A DNA stretch of 64,000 nucleotides from the NCBI GenBank assembly GCA_964023205.1, contig OZ026847.1, positions 10,664,599 to 10,728,598 of the forward strand, read 5' to 3'. The notes beneath the pieces are model-generated. The model was not told the DNA's origin. It saw only the letters and a program-made list of their open reading frames with translations, and did not search any database. Positions 23,714 through 36,665 of the stretch are shown here, piece after piece (positions within the stretch are counted from its first letter, which is position 1; every line of letters starts with the position of its first letter). This stretch comes from Lutraria lutraria. Lineage: Eukaryota > Mollusca > Bivalvia > Venerida > Mactridae. Made by a program: the position numbers and the translations under genes.

Positions 23714-26280
23714 CTGGGATAAAAAATAATAAGATGTTTAAGTTGTAAATATATGAATTAATTAATATCATACGAATGACTTCAGTTGTTTCAAAACATA
23801 ACAAAGTAACTTTTCAGCATAATAATGATTTTTTTTTAAATTATCAAGCTCGTGCTGTCAGACAACTAATTCTAATGAAGCACACGCATTCTTTTATCCA
23901 TTCATTTGTCTAAAACCTCTTTTGTGAAGATTAAAAAAACTATGAATCACGTTAATGTCAACAAATTTAAACTTAAAAGATATACACTCAAAAGCATCGT
24001 ACGGTCTTTTCGAGTAAAACATGCTTTTTATGAATCATTACCATCACATCCGCATTAAACAGTGTTCCTAAAATACTTAAGTTTTATACATCAATACCTA
24101 GCGGATCATTCAAACAACTATTCCCTTGAACAAAGCGTCTGTTATTTCACATAACATTGCTCAGACAATATAAATATTCACTAGCTCTCTACAGCAACAA
24201 CAACATCCTTAGAGTAAAACGTTAACCCGATCATGCAGCGAATATCACTTTCTATCCATGAAATAAACTGTGTTTTGACTGACTGCATTAAATATGACAT
24301 TAGTGATTACATGCATGCTTTCGTTATCCGAATGAGACGTTTGAAACGTTTTAAAACTGTAAACAATTCTTTTTGCGTAAATATATTAAAGTTGAGAACC
24401 CCGCCAAACGGAACGGGGATATTTGGAAATCGATTTGAAGGAGTTAATTCTGTCTCTATACAGTGCATTCATAATAAAATATCTGTAAAATTACAATTTC
24501 GAAAGTCTTCCTAAGCGACAGCATGATTAATTATTCATAGAAAACACAGGATCAATTGATTTAGTGAATCCATATATTATCATAAAACAGTATAAATGAT
24601 TAATAACAAATTGACAAATGAAAAGAAGCAGTCATGAACTGATGAAGGTTTTTTGTTCAAAGATGAAGCAAATATTCATCGATTGACGTGTAACAATTTT
24701 ACGACATGCTATGAATTAATTTCTGTATGGTAAGTAAGCATTACAAACAATAACATGGACTGTGACAAGGTTTCTATTCTAAGCAGATTCTTCCACAAAG
24801 GTTTTAGTTATGAAATATTTACCTGATTTTACCGCATTGGTAATCACTTTAACCAAGGTATAGAACATTGTAACGTAAATTTCTCTAAAAGGACTAGTAT
24901 CGCACATACAAATATGTGGGAAGTATGCCATAAAGAAAGGTTTAAGAAAACCCACACAACAAATAACATTTTATTTCTCTTATTGCCAAATTGTCTATTT
25001 GCCTTGTAGTAAATGCAATAAAACAAAACTTATACAAAAGGTCTGAATATCGTTTGTTTTAAGTGGTATACTAAAGCGACATTGACATGGTCTTGGGCAA
25101 GATATTAAGTTCGTATTTTCAAACGCGTGTGGGAGTAAAATGAAAGAAACAAAACTGAATATTGTTTAAAAGACGTGATATTGGAAAAGTAATAGAAAGC
25201 AATAGATCGATAAATGCCGAAACGATTTGCTAAACCAAAGTCAATGGATCAAAGCTGGAAAATTAGAAATGAGGACAGGGCGATGCCTGAAAAGAGAAAT
25301 ACGGACAGATTACTACATGGTTAATACTTAAATTGTGTGTTATATGGCGACAGACGATTATTCGGATTGCCTTGCATCAATTTCCAAGTATGGTGAAAAG
25401 CTTGAAACTGATAAATGTTCACAAAGTCATCAGTTTGGATTCTAGCATTTCAAAGTTTTTCTTTGAATCTAGTCGCTTACCTAGATGGAATATAAAAACT
25501 GCACTCATAAGTAATCTGGTATAATTTGCCAGAATAATATGGGTTTTAATTATACAGTTAAACATAAGTCCCTTAATCGTATAGAAGGAAACAGACATGC
25601 TAGATTGTTCTAATCTGAATAATTTATACCACGTGCTCGTATAATTACCCATCTGCCTAACATACAGCAAAAACCAGTATAATTAAGGCAATGATGTGAA
25701 TGACATTATTCAATACAATAATGACAGTATGCCAGAGGAAAGTAATACCGCACGCCAAATTTATTATTTGCCAACAAGAAGCTGGCATGTAACATTCATA
25801 ATAGATTATGGATACTAATAGCCATGCCAAATCTAGAGAAGATAAAGAAGAAACTTATATCATTTGTATCCATTTGAAAATAAGGTAAAATGCTGAATTA
25901 CTCGTATTATAATCTAGATGGGCTCGTTTATTTGTTTAGCTTATATTGAGAATATAATCATACACCATTGGTAATAAAAGATCACAATTGGAAAAAAACT
26001 TACTCTCAATACGCAACTTTTTAAAACGTGGTTCAATCCAATCATGTAATGCATGATGAGTCAGTGTCCAAAATGTTACAAACCACAAGCTGAACATGTC
26101 CCATTTTAATAAATAATATATCGTGCTAACAGTTCCTTTCTATCTGAGCTACTAATTTAATCAAATGTTACGATAAACTACATAGTATGACTTTTTGTAC
26201 TTGTAAAAATATTTGTCAACAAAATTCTTATTCTTTATGTCTACTCTCTGAAATCTGTGTCTGTCTTTGGAAAGACTGAG
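23714..26280. other. intron or 5' flank of the claudin-like gene
   Basis: DNA upstream (minus strand) of the acceptor at 23715-23714. It probably contains the intron behind a 5' non-coding exon, which was not located. Open frames near 24233, 24844 and 25419 show no domain. Confidence 0.4.
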
Positions 26281-26557
26281 CCCGCCCGGTGAGCTCAGTG
26301 ATTAGAGCGTTTGGTCTACTGATCTAAATGTTGTTAGTTCAAACCCCGGATGAGGCCCACTCTGTTCGAGACAACGTTGACTGAAGATATAAAACTCTGT
26401 GTTAAAATGAATTATTAGGGGGAGCCTGGTAGTACATTGTGGATAGTGTTTAAGGCCTAAATGATGTCCAGGAAAGCTGATTAAGATAACTGCCCGCCAC
26501 GCTATAACTGAAATAATGTTGAAAATGACTTAAATCCCATGAAATAAATAAACTGAA
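26281..26557 (+). mobile_element. SINE family C
   Basis: tRNA-like head with A box 'tgagctcagtgattagagcg' and B-box-like 'agttcaaacccc'. A body follows with 'ctgcccgccacgctataact', then gaaataatgttgaaaa and a tail 'aaataaataaactg'. The acceptor stem does not pair as in a functional tRNA. Confidence 0.7.
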
Positions 26558-27209
26558 ATGACTGATGATACTATGTGTCAAACACAACATACACTAAGTT
26601 CGATACCATTAAAACGTGTATATTGATTTAACACTAAAATAGAAACCGGCCATCAATAAAGATGTTGGGTTGTTGTTGCGCGTCCCAAACTTTGGATAGG
26701 AAGGCAGAATTTGTTTCGTTTTTATTTTTGTTACCATTATTATGCTTGTATTGAAAACGAATTGCTCAAGTAAAGAATCAAACTATTTTTTTAGTAATAA
26801 TCACTCTCACAATTTGTGATAGGAGGATTCTAAAATGTCTAGGCGGATTAACAGCAAATCATCATTTTTAGGTAAAGGATTCTAAAATTAGTCATTGGCG
26901 TAAAAGTAAACCAACATTTTTTTAAAGATGATCTTACTACAAATCTAAGAGTATCTGGATTCACTCATGGTTCATTAATCATTAATACAAATACCCCACG
27001 CTTTAAATTACATTAGCTATGAAATAGTTTTAGTTATTTGAGCTAATTACGAGAAAGACTAAAAAAGTGCACGAGGATGGAAAAAGCCATGTTTAGGATG
27101 ACTAGACACAAAAAATACGGAAGTAAGGTTTGACAATGTTTCTATATTTTCGTAAAACCTTTTATGAAAATATGTAATACAATCCATAAACAAATAACTT
27201 TGTACACTG
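26558..27209. other. intergenic DNA
   Basis: AT-rich, nothing recognised. Confidence 0.4.
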
Positions 27210-27370
27210 TCAGTCAAACCTGTGTTAGCATCCACCACCGAATAAAGGTCAACCTATGAATAAAGGCCTGTCTTTTTCAGAACAAAATGTCCCCTTAATA
27301 AAGCCATCTGTCAATAAAGGCCATATTATGCCTTTCCCAAAGATGGCCCTTGTTTACAGGTTTGACTGTA
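27210..27370 (+). mobile_element. MITE family 1, copy 5 (best-preserved ends)
   Basis: Left end cagtcaaacctgt (27211-27223) and right end acaggtttgactgta (27356-27370) are inverted repeats of each other. The interior has 'gaataaaggtcaacc', 'gaataaaggcctgtc', 'agaacaaaatgtcc' and 'caataaaggccat'. This copy defines the family ends. Confidence 0.75.
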
Positions 27371-30300
27371 CTTAGCATTTTGCTGTTATAAATATTGGGT
27401 TTAGGTCTAAAAATTGGGTCGGTCAGATAACAAAACACAACTATTCTTTGCTGACCAAAATTTGACGTTCAGTATCAAAATAGATACCACAGTAACAAAG
27501 AAAACCGCCAGGAGATACTTGATATGAATTCCTCTAATGTGCAATGAGTTACATGTACCTTGCTTTAATGTCGGTTAAACACATGAATAGATAAATGTTT
27601 TGATCGCTAAAAAGATTTCCTATGCATCTAACAACACAAATAAACACAATTTGACTGCACACTCATATACCATTAAATTTAGACATACCAATTTCCAAAA
27701 TTACGGCTAATAAACAAATTTAGAAATCTGATGTATATACTGAAATGATAATTAAGATATTTAGTTCTTCTTGCTCTCTTGTACAACTTGTCTTAAGGGA
27801 GGACACAATTAAGCACTTAATCTAATGATCTTCACTTTCTTTTCTATTGTATCCCTTTCCAATTAAATAGTATGATATACATATTTCACGTGTTCATTTA
27901 TCAATGTTCATACCAAATCTTCTTGATACTTTTCTTGTATATTCATATAAATGATTTTCTGTACCAAACAAAAGAAGACAGAAAGAAAATAAAAGAAATT
28001 TGGGCACCTAATGATCTCAGAGGTGCAACTAATATGTAACCAAACACTATTTTTATACTGGACAAGGTTTTCAAAATATCAAGACAAACCAAAAACATTT
28101 CCAAGGTGTTCGTCCATTGAATATTGACTTTACGATATAATACAAGCATACATATTATATACATATATATTTTTGTTTTATCTATTTATTGATATTATTT
28201 TTTTTTATTCTGTATCATGTTTATATGTACATGTACATTTGTATTTTGTTCATAAATGTACATATCCTCATGGTCGGCAAAGCTTACTGGATTTAATGAC
28301 AGAAACTACTGTAACAATGCATCTATAATCTTACAGTTACTATAATCTTTTAAACATTCATGACCAGTATTCAAAAACAATTATTTCATGATGCCACATT
28401 CGAATGAACGACAAACGGATAACGTTTTTATAACGTTCAATACCGGAATAATTTCAATTCATCAAATTGAAAGACCAAAACCAGACGAAGTGGGGGATGC
28501 ACACTTTTAATACAAACATAATCCTTTCAGAAAATACGCATAGCATTATGTGGAAACGTTGAATTTGTAATCTAACCCTTGAGTCTACAAAACAGAATGC
28601 TTCACCCACGTAAGTCTGAAGACACAATAATTCATCAGAATTATATTACACTCAAGAGAAAACCTTTTCATTCATAAGCAGACGAAAAAATCCAATATGC
28701 CCATTTTCGCTCCCAAAAGGATAACATTTTTATCTGACAAAATGTTAGTAGCAGATTGCGTAAACAAAAGAAACCCCGCGCCTTTCAATGTATAAGGTTG
28801 TATTATAAAGTGCTTTGAAAAGTTGTTCAGGTAACAATAACAACAATATGTTAATACATTGTATGAAATGGCATTGAAATATAAGCTATGAATTTTCTGA
28901 TAAATAATTAAACCGTTTATATATATGTTCCCTTTATGATTTTCTCAATCTCTTCAAGAAATGCTCGACAAATATATCGGATTATGAGATATATCTGACA
29001 GAAGGATTGCTCCCTATATTACTAATCACCATAAAGCGAACATGGGTAATTCATAATCTAGCTTACCGCTCATTATTAGCCACAGAGGAATGATATATAG
29101 GAGGATTGGATTAACTGACCTACGTTTTCAGAAACTGCACCCACATTTATGATTCAGCTACACAATATCCATAGCATAGACTATTCGAAGAAACTTTAAA
29201 GGTTACCAACTTGTTGGGTTTAAATGTTTCAACAAGTCACGAACAATGAATAAAGCGACAGAACCATCGCCAGGGGATTTGTAAACTGATTATTAAAATT
29301 CGCAATTATGCGATAAAAGCACTTCATGAACTATCTCTATCACACATCTCTAATTAATTACTCGTTTAAAGCAATCGAATAAGAGGAGTTGAACTCCTAT
29401 CAGAAGAGCTTGAAAGTATCTTTGAAATACGAGAGGATATACGGAAATAAACGTATGAAGAAAGAATAAAGACCTTGTAATTAAACAATGTGAAATAAAA
29501 ATACATATAGACAACATGTCCATGAGTATACAATGATACTCTGATATAGAGATATACATAAACACCATTTCAAGGTCGGTTACAGCCAAAGGTATACACG
29601 GCTTCAAGTGATACACGGAATGTATTAAAGAAGAGATAGAGAGCAATGATGAGACAGAGGAAAATGGAGAAATGAATTCAAGAAAAACAAACAGATGGAA
29701 TTTATAAACAATTGGAAGAAGAGATAGAGGAATACTTTGCGTAGAAATGGTGGTGCGATACAGAGACAGCCAAAATGGGTACATATAAAAGAAAAAGGAG
29801 AGCAGGTAAATGGTATAGGTAAATTAATTGGGAGAAATGCAAACGTATTGGAGCGGCTTCTGAAAAAAGAATAACAGAAACGAAAAGGATCGAAAAGCGG
29901 AAAGATTCATAAGAAATCAATGAAATATTATCTAAATTACACGTCAAAATGACAATCTATCTACACTACCAAGCGAGTTACAATAACGATGTAAATACAA
30001 TATAATAATACACAAGCTGCTGCAATGACACGCGCTATCTCCGGGAATGTTGATGAACGCCACACAGTGTATCGAACACATAGATTTCCCTAATGACATT
30101 TAGTTATTTATGAATCGGGAATGTACTGTGTCAATGATCATGTCAACAAAAATACATAATGTCTATTGGGAGACGGGCTGCATCGGATCGGTTAGTATAA
30201 ATAAATAACAACGCATATTACAATAGCATTATTGTTACGCTTGGGGAAATTAAGGTGTCTGCAATGCCAAGAAAATGTACTCCCTTGTACTACGGGAAAA

Positions 30301-32843
30301 AACGCAGAAATAGTTTAATTGCATTGTGCGAAACAGCAATGTTTGGTTTGACTAATGGCTTATTTTGTAATCTTATCGATTTGCATTTATAAGCGCCGGT
30401 TTCCTTTCTATGCTGTTTGTAACGATTTACACTTTTTCAGTGTATTCCTAAACTAAGTCGGCACTTAATTGACGCCTATGAAAACAAATTACACAGTAAT
30501 TCGAAAAGTTTTCTTCTGTTCACATTTCTCTCATTCTTTTGAATGGTATATGTCTTACAAAACAGCTTGGTAATGTTTAATGGAGATTAAAGACTCCAGA
30601 CGGGTACCTGGATAGAGTTTCCGTCCATCCTCAAGCTATCTATAGACATCTTCGTCACATGTGGCATTCTTCTGGGGTGAATCAAAACGTACAATGGTAT
30701 TAGTACGTCACTTTTTTAGAATGCTCCGAGAGCTCAAGCATATTACTCGAAAGTTTTGTGCGGAAGAACTTTTAGAGATTTCAGATGCCATTAGATAGGG
30801 CAAATGACCACATTCAAAACCATGACAAATTGATAGAAATACATTGGTATAAGGATTGTATCTAGAGATTTTATACACCATATTTTTGTGTCGGGGTCAC
30901 GTGATTCCGAAAAGGTGCGTTATCAATTAAAAGATGTCTTTCATATTTATTTCATCGGATTTAACGCCATTTTCAACATTATTTCAGTCGTATCGTGGCG
31001 GGCAGTTATCCTAACCAGCTTCCATGGACTTCATTTAGTCCTTATAAGTACTAACCTGAAATTTACTGGACATTTACTTGTTTTGACCAATCTATTTTAA
31101 TTGTTGTATAACTGGTTTTACTGATTTATGGTTGATGAATTCCATTTTTTGCGGGAAATTGGTCACATGACATGACTTCTTAGTTCAAGTCAGTGTTCAG
31201 ATCACGTTGAGCTTTCAATGAGTGCAGATGGCCGTTGGTAAATTGCAGCAGTTTGCAATTGATTTGTTTATGATGGTCGTATTTATAAGTAAATTGAATG
31301 TGAAGCTTTATTGTCATCTTTGCATGTTCTTTAAATGAGATATCTGACAGTTTTCACATAGACATACAGGCAGTATGAAAACGTACAGACAGATATTGTT
31401 TAAACTTTGCATAATCATAGCACATGATGATAGAAACATTTTAAGCGAAAATATTGGGGTCACGGTGCTCGTTTATTTGCCCGTGAGTGTGATTATTTGG
31501 CTTCTTTAAGGTCATTTCACGGGCAGACTACTTATGCATAAATCTTAAAAAACATATATTTGCTTTTGGCTTATGTTTTCCATTTTGTTCTTTTATGCAA
31601 TTCCATTAAATATTTTAATAACATTTTTTCGGTTGGAGTTAAGAGACTGAAAATTCTTCAAAATTATGCCATTTTTTAAAAGGAAATTGGCGTTGGTTTA
31701 GGCAAAGAGGAAAAAATAAACAAACCACTCCTTACCAATTTTTGAGATTTTGCACAATGACATGAAAAGAAGTCGGCCACATAAAAAGGAAAACAAATGA
31801 GGCCTTGTTTTCCTTAATTGTGTTTGAATAATCAGAGTTATTATATCAGCTTAGTTTCAATCTTCAATTTCAACAGTAAACTTACATGACACTAATTGAT
31901 ATGTTTTATTAATTAACTCTTAATTCGCCAATCAAACGTGATGTATCATTACTGAAAACAAGAAATCAGATGTAGTACGAAAAGGATACTAGCGAACATT
32001 CATATCTTACATGTGATTAAAAATGCATTGATGGATACATACAAGTGTATTGTGATGAACCATTTTGAGTTTTCCCGACCCAATCCATGTTGTTACAAGT
32101 AGACCAATGCTCTAACCATTGTACTGGTCTAACCGGACAGGCTGCGTTCGATAGGAAAACAAGAGTATTTAGGAATTGATGAAATAGTTCCTGACATATG
32201 GCGTTATCGATTCCGTAACATTTACTTTCAGGCGAAGGAACAGCAAATATTAAAAACGAATTATCTCTACACAGTCAAGGCGATATATGTCTTATAATAA
32301 GATTAAATATCCTGCTCAGACACATTTTAAGATAATATAATCTTAGCGAAGTAAATGTCATGTCTTTGTGGAAGTATTCAGTATCAGACAATTGCTATTT
32401 TGGTATGTACACGTTTTAAAATTTGGCGTTGGCAACGACAACTTGAATAATCGATGATAAAGCCACTTTATATCAGAATTTCAAAAATATTCGCACAGAC
32501 GTAGTTGCATGCGTAAATGGTAAATTCGTTAATGTCCTGTGAATATGATAATAAAATACAGACACAATTGTAACTGATATAATTAAAGCATGGCTAAACA
32601 ATATATTTGCATAATTGGCGACTGTTTGTTGTTGTTAAATAGAACATTAATACCACTCTTTGTGTCTATTTAATGTCATTATTGGCAACAGAAAGGTGAT
32701 TCTTGGCTTTGGTGGAGTACAGAACGCACACCAGGAATTTAGTTCCATTACAATTGTGTTGTTGTTTTTGTTTACAATTATTTGTATGACTAATGCATGA
32801 TCACCGCACGACTAAAATCGAGCGATAACTGTATGACTAACAC
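27371..32843. other. gene-poor intergenic DNA
   Basis: No gene supported. A minus-strand open frame at 29350-29784 arises from a purine-rich plus strand (about 29380-29900) and encodes a low-complexity hydrophobic peptide. I regard it as chance. A 70-codon frame at 30888 has no motif. Confidence 0.4.
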
Positions 32844-32913
32844 CACGTGACTAAATGTAGCATCACGTGACAACAGCTTGACAAACATCACGTGATTAAT
32901 GCCACATCACGTG
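32844..32913. promoter_or_regulatory. cluster of four CACGTG E-boxes
   Basis: CACGTG at 32844, 32864, 32889 and 32908, three of them in the context TCACGTGA or CACGTGAC. That context fits bHLH-zip factors of the USF, MITF/TFE type. A 21-bp direct repeat (starting acaacagcttgacaaac) at 32870 and 32939 shows the array grew by local duplication. No gene is near enough to name a target. Confidence 0.5.
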
Positions 32914-35504
32914 ACTAATTCAACATCAACTGACATGTACAACAGCTTGACAAACATCATTTCACGACCGAATGACCAACTCTACCAATCTAAAACCAGT
33001 ATTTTATTTAAAATCACATAAATGAACTTTATTTTGCATTCTGTGTAAATAATTGAGTCTTAATGAAATCTGGTTCCACACAATTCAGTAACCGAATTAG
33101 CCAATGACAAGAAACCTTGCTATGTATGGTTTCAAAACTTGAGTTAAAAATATTGGACATCTAGTATAGTGTAACAGTTTCACTTGTTACAGAGATAGCA
33201 GAGAAAAAATCATCATAAAATTCTTTCATCATGGAAATTTGTAATAGATTTCTGCAATCATTACGATCATAAGTATACAAAACGTTTTATTACAATTTAA
33301 CTACGCTGTCGATTTTGAAAAGGGCGTGACACTAACTCGTAAATGTGCTTTTAATGTCAGCTGTGTTTTTAATAAAATGTAAATTCTTGCATTTATGAGA
33401 AATTTTCAATTTTATTGTGAAACATCACAATACTAAACATTTTGATTTGACATTTTTATTATAGCTCAGTTTTAGAATGTATTTATGATATTCGTGCGCA
33501 CAAATAAAACAAAAACGTTTTTTTCTGTTACTCAGACAAACAGTTTTTATCCACTAAAACAGTTCATTTGACTTTATCAGTGGAAGAACACTGGTATAAA
33601 AACACCCAACTTATGGATGTTAACTGGACAACTTGGTCTAGACTTGGATGTGATTAGAACTCACTGCGGCTAGGGAAGGGGCCTTGTGATTAATACTCAG
33701 AGGCCATTTTAACTGGGAAGGGGCATAAAACACGGGGACCCCTGGAACTTAATCCATCGTTAGTGGCTTTAATACGGCTATGGATCGCATGAGCTAATTT
33801 TCATCACCAGCATAAACATATTTTGCGGATGATAATACGAATTTTGGTATTGAACGGTAAGCCGAAGTCAACTAAAATTATTCGCATATTTAAAGGAAGG
33901 GTTACTCGGAGTCAATTAAAACGTGTAACTGCATAAATATAATGAAGATGTGTGTCCGTAGTTTGAGATAATAACATGAACCAAAATTTACTTTGCGATT
34001 TTTGTTTCGAGACATGATTCAAGAATGATACTAAGTCGATATAAAACTTACCATACTTGTATACAGATGTCATTAACAGTTTGTAATGAATATACTTTAA
34101 CATATCAACCTCATCATCAGCACCGTAATCATGTTTCATTCAATTCAATTCTACTCAATACAATCACGTATCATAAAACTATGTAAACATGTGGTTAAAG
34201 TAACACTACAAGTGCAAGGTAAAGTCAATAGGCACAATTCATAAGCATTAACAGGTACAATTCATAAGCATTAATATTCCAGGTGAGGCCATTCATAAGA
34301 AACACTGATTCGCGTCTCCGCGTAAGATTTATTCAAAACTCCTGACGCATGCTTTTGGCAATTTTATCATTTTATATATTTTTTTTTTATCTTCTTTATA
34401 CAACTTTCCCTTTTCATCCAAAAATGTTTTTTCCCAGTCATGGTGCACTGTCAAAAACGTTTCGTGTGTAGCCGCAAGACTTAAGTTTTCAAAGGCAGCC
34501 TTACCTAAGTAAATGACTATCATGAACAGCATTTTGCTTCATCATTCCGATAAGTACACGTGGGTAGTATCACGTGAACAAACAGAGAATCGGTAAAGTC
34601 TTTCTCGGACTTTATCGTGATACTGTAACCCCTCACTTAGATACCACCTCAATACAACGACCAACAAAAAACGGATACATTTTTGACGGATTTCAGCATT
34701 ATTTCTTTATGTGTTTAAACTGTATTCGAAATACTGCTAAGATATTGGAACAGATTTTTCATTTAAAACGGTCTGAATTGTTTACTTTCTTCTGTATTAC
34801 AGTGTAAAATAGGACAAAATCCACCCTATCGTATAGTAAAAATTCAGCATTCATCTGCGACTCGGCATAATGACGTCATCGTTCTGTTATTATGATAATG
34901 ATATTATTATATTATATTCTTATCATAATATTATGCTAAATATTTACTCAGTAAAACTGACCCTTGTTTAGCGATAGGGCAGGAATGATTAGATGTGATG
35001 TTTTGAGATTGATCTGTTTAATTAATAACGAATTTCATACCACTATCTTTTATTCTTCCTTTTCCCTGGAGTTAACGACGCACAAAAACCGGTCATTTAG
35101 CGACTTTTCAAGCTTTAACGGTGATGGAATCGATAAAAATAATTTGATACATGACGTCACAACTTAAAGTTTAGTAGTAATCGGATATGAAGACTTCGGA
35201 TTAAACTTTCTTTTCGACTTAGCCTTTAAAAGCATTGACAGGAAGTCCACATTGAATTTGGAAACTTGATATGATCGTAGACATTTATATCAGAATAAAA
35301 CTGCGCACACTATAGTTAGTGGGAAATTAAAAAGCAATACATGGCATACTAATAACCCGATGAGTTTCCATGATACCGTAATACACTGTTATAGTGAATA
35401 CGGATAAGGTGAAGTCTCAGATAAAATGAAAAAAGTATATCTACTCGAGCAAGCCTTACTCTTTTTCCATGTTATGAAAATAGTGGAATTTGGATATACA
35501 GTCA
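32914..35504. other. intergenic DNA
   Basis: Non-coding. Contains a degraded SINE-D-like patch at 33655-33710. Perfect CRE octamers TGACGTCA are at 34871-34878 and 35152-35159, with an AT-rich palindrome between 34890 and 34940. Confidence 0.4.
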
Positions 35505-35855
35505 AGTGGTGATCAGTGGCTGAGTAGTAGTGCGCTGGTTTGCAAAAACGAAAGGTCGTGTGTTCGATTCTCGGATTCGTCTTTCGAATTTCTCAAGGAC
35601 GCTTTTTCAGTGGTTCCAGACCAAACACCGAGCCCAGTACTGTGTCTAGAAAATCACAGGGAAAAAGGACGAGGCGTGTATCGGTGCTTCATACCGGGCA
35701 CGATAAAAAAAACAGGAAAAAATATTCGAAAATATTAGGCATACAAATGCCCGGTTCTTCTGCATGTGATATCCCCTCTCTTTGTGGCGGCTCTGAAACG
35801 ACCATATCTGTCGAATGGGCCGTTAAACAACATATAAAATAATAATTAAATAAGA
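35505..35855 (+). mobile_element. SINE family A, copy 3 (most complete)
   Basis: Full layout: A-box-like 'gatcagtggctgagtagtag', B-box-like 'gtgttcgattctc', then 'caccgagcccagtactgtgt', 'gaaaatcacaggga', 'gaggcgtgtatcggtgcttc' and 'aatgcccggttcttctg'. The 3' end reads 'ggcggctctgaaacgaccat' and 'ggccgttaaacaacatataa'. Open frames across it are incidental. Confidence 0.8.
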
Positions 35856-36462
35856 TATACAGTCGAACTTGTGAACAATGGGTTGACTGTATTTTCTGGT
35901 TATTCAGGTTTCCAGGAATTCACATTGACCATGTTTTGCTGTATGTACAGCAGATATATATTTCAATAAAATCATATATTACATATGTATACCGAAACGA
36001 GAATCCGTAACATTATCAACGAATCATGAGTCATGTTACAGGGAATTAGTGACGTTTTAATTAGTCTCTGCTGTATCTATTAATGTTATGTGAATCACGA
36101 ACGTTTGGTATCATATGTATATAGAGAACATAGTTAGAATCAATGCGATGTCCTAGATTTAAGATAACCTATATTTTTATTTCTGTATTTTTGTTAGTTA
36201 AGGATTAATCTTTGTACATGCAAAGGTTTTAAAAAATCTGTCCGTTAGAGTTTTTTTGGTGATATATACGTCCTTCAAAGTATGTAACACAACAAGGCAA
36301 TCGTCATATTAGAAAAGCATGTTCAGCAATATTACTTAGCTACATGATACTATATCTATTTTGACATCATTGATTCTGACAGTATTACTTATCTGAAAAT
36401 ATATTTAAACAGTTATTAGCCTTATTTTTTTCAACTAGAATACTTAGATAATTGACTAAATT
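35856..36462. other. intergenic DNA
   Basis: Nothing recognised. Confidence 0.4.
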
Positions 36463-36665
36463 TGACGATGTGTTATTCTTACGACACCGCTATGTGAAAA
36501 TGACGACGTGTTATTCTCACGGCACCGTTATGTAAATTTGACGACGTGTTATTCTTACGACACCGTTTGTAGTTAAAACGACATGTTATTCTCATGGCAC
36601 CGCTATGTAAATTTGACGATGTGTTATTCTTAAGACACCGCTATGTAAAAATGACGAAATGTTAT
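36463..36665. repeat. tandem repeat, 38-39 bp, five units plus a partial
   Basis: Units start near 36463, 36501, 36539, 36577, 36614 and 36652. Consensus: tgacgatgtgttattcttac then gacaccgctatgtaaaaa. Alternate units differ by cttacgacac/ctcacggcac, hinting at a two-unit higher-order pattern. Confidence 0.85.

Noticed and set aside
24639..24672. second hammerhead ('ctgatgaag')
   Set aside because: No stem II and no GAAA at the required distance.
26281..26360. functional tRNA gene
   Set aside because: Same reason: tRNA-like promoter boxes followed by a SINE body.
29350..29784. 144-codon minus-strand frame
   Set aside because: Low-complexity hydrophobic peptide produced by a purine-rich opposite strand; no splice or family signal.
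35490..35842. two overlapping plus-strand frames
   Set aside because: Both lie inside a SINE family A copy.
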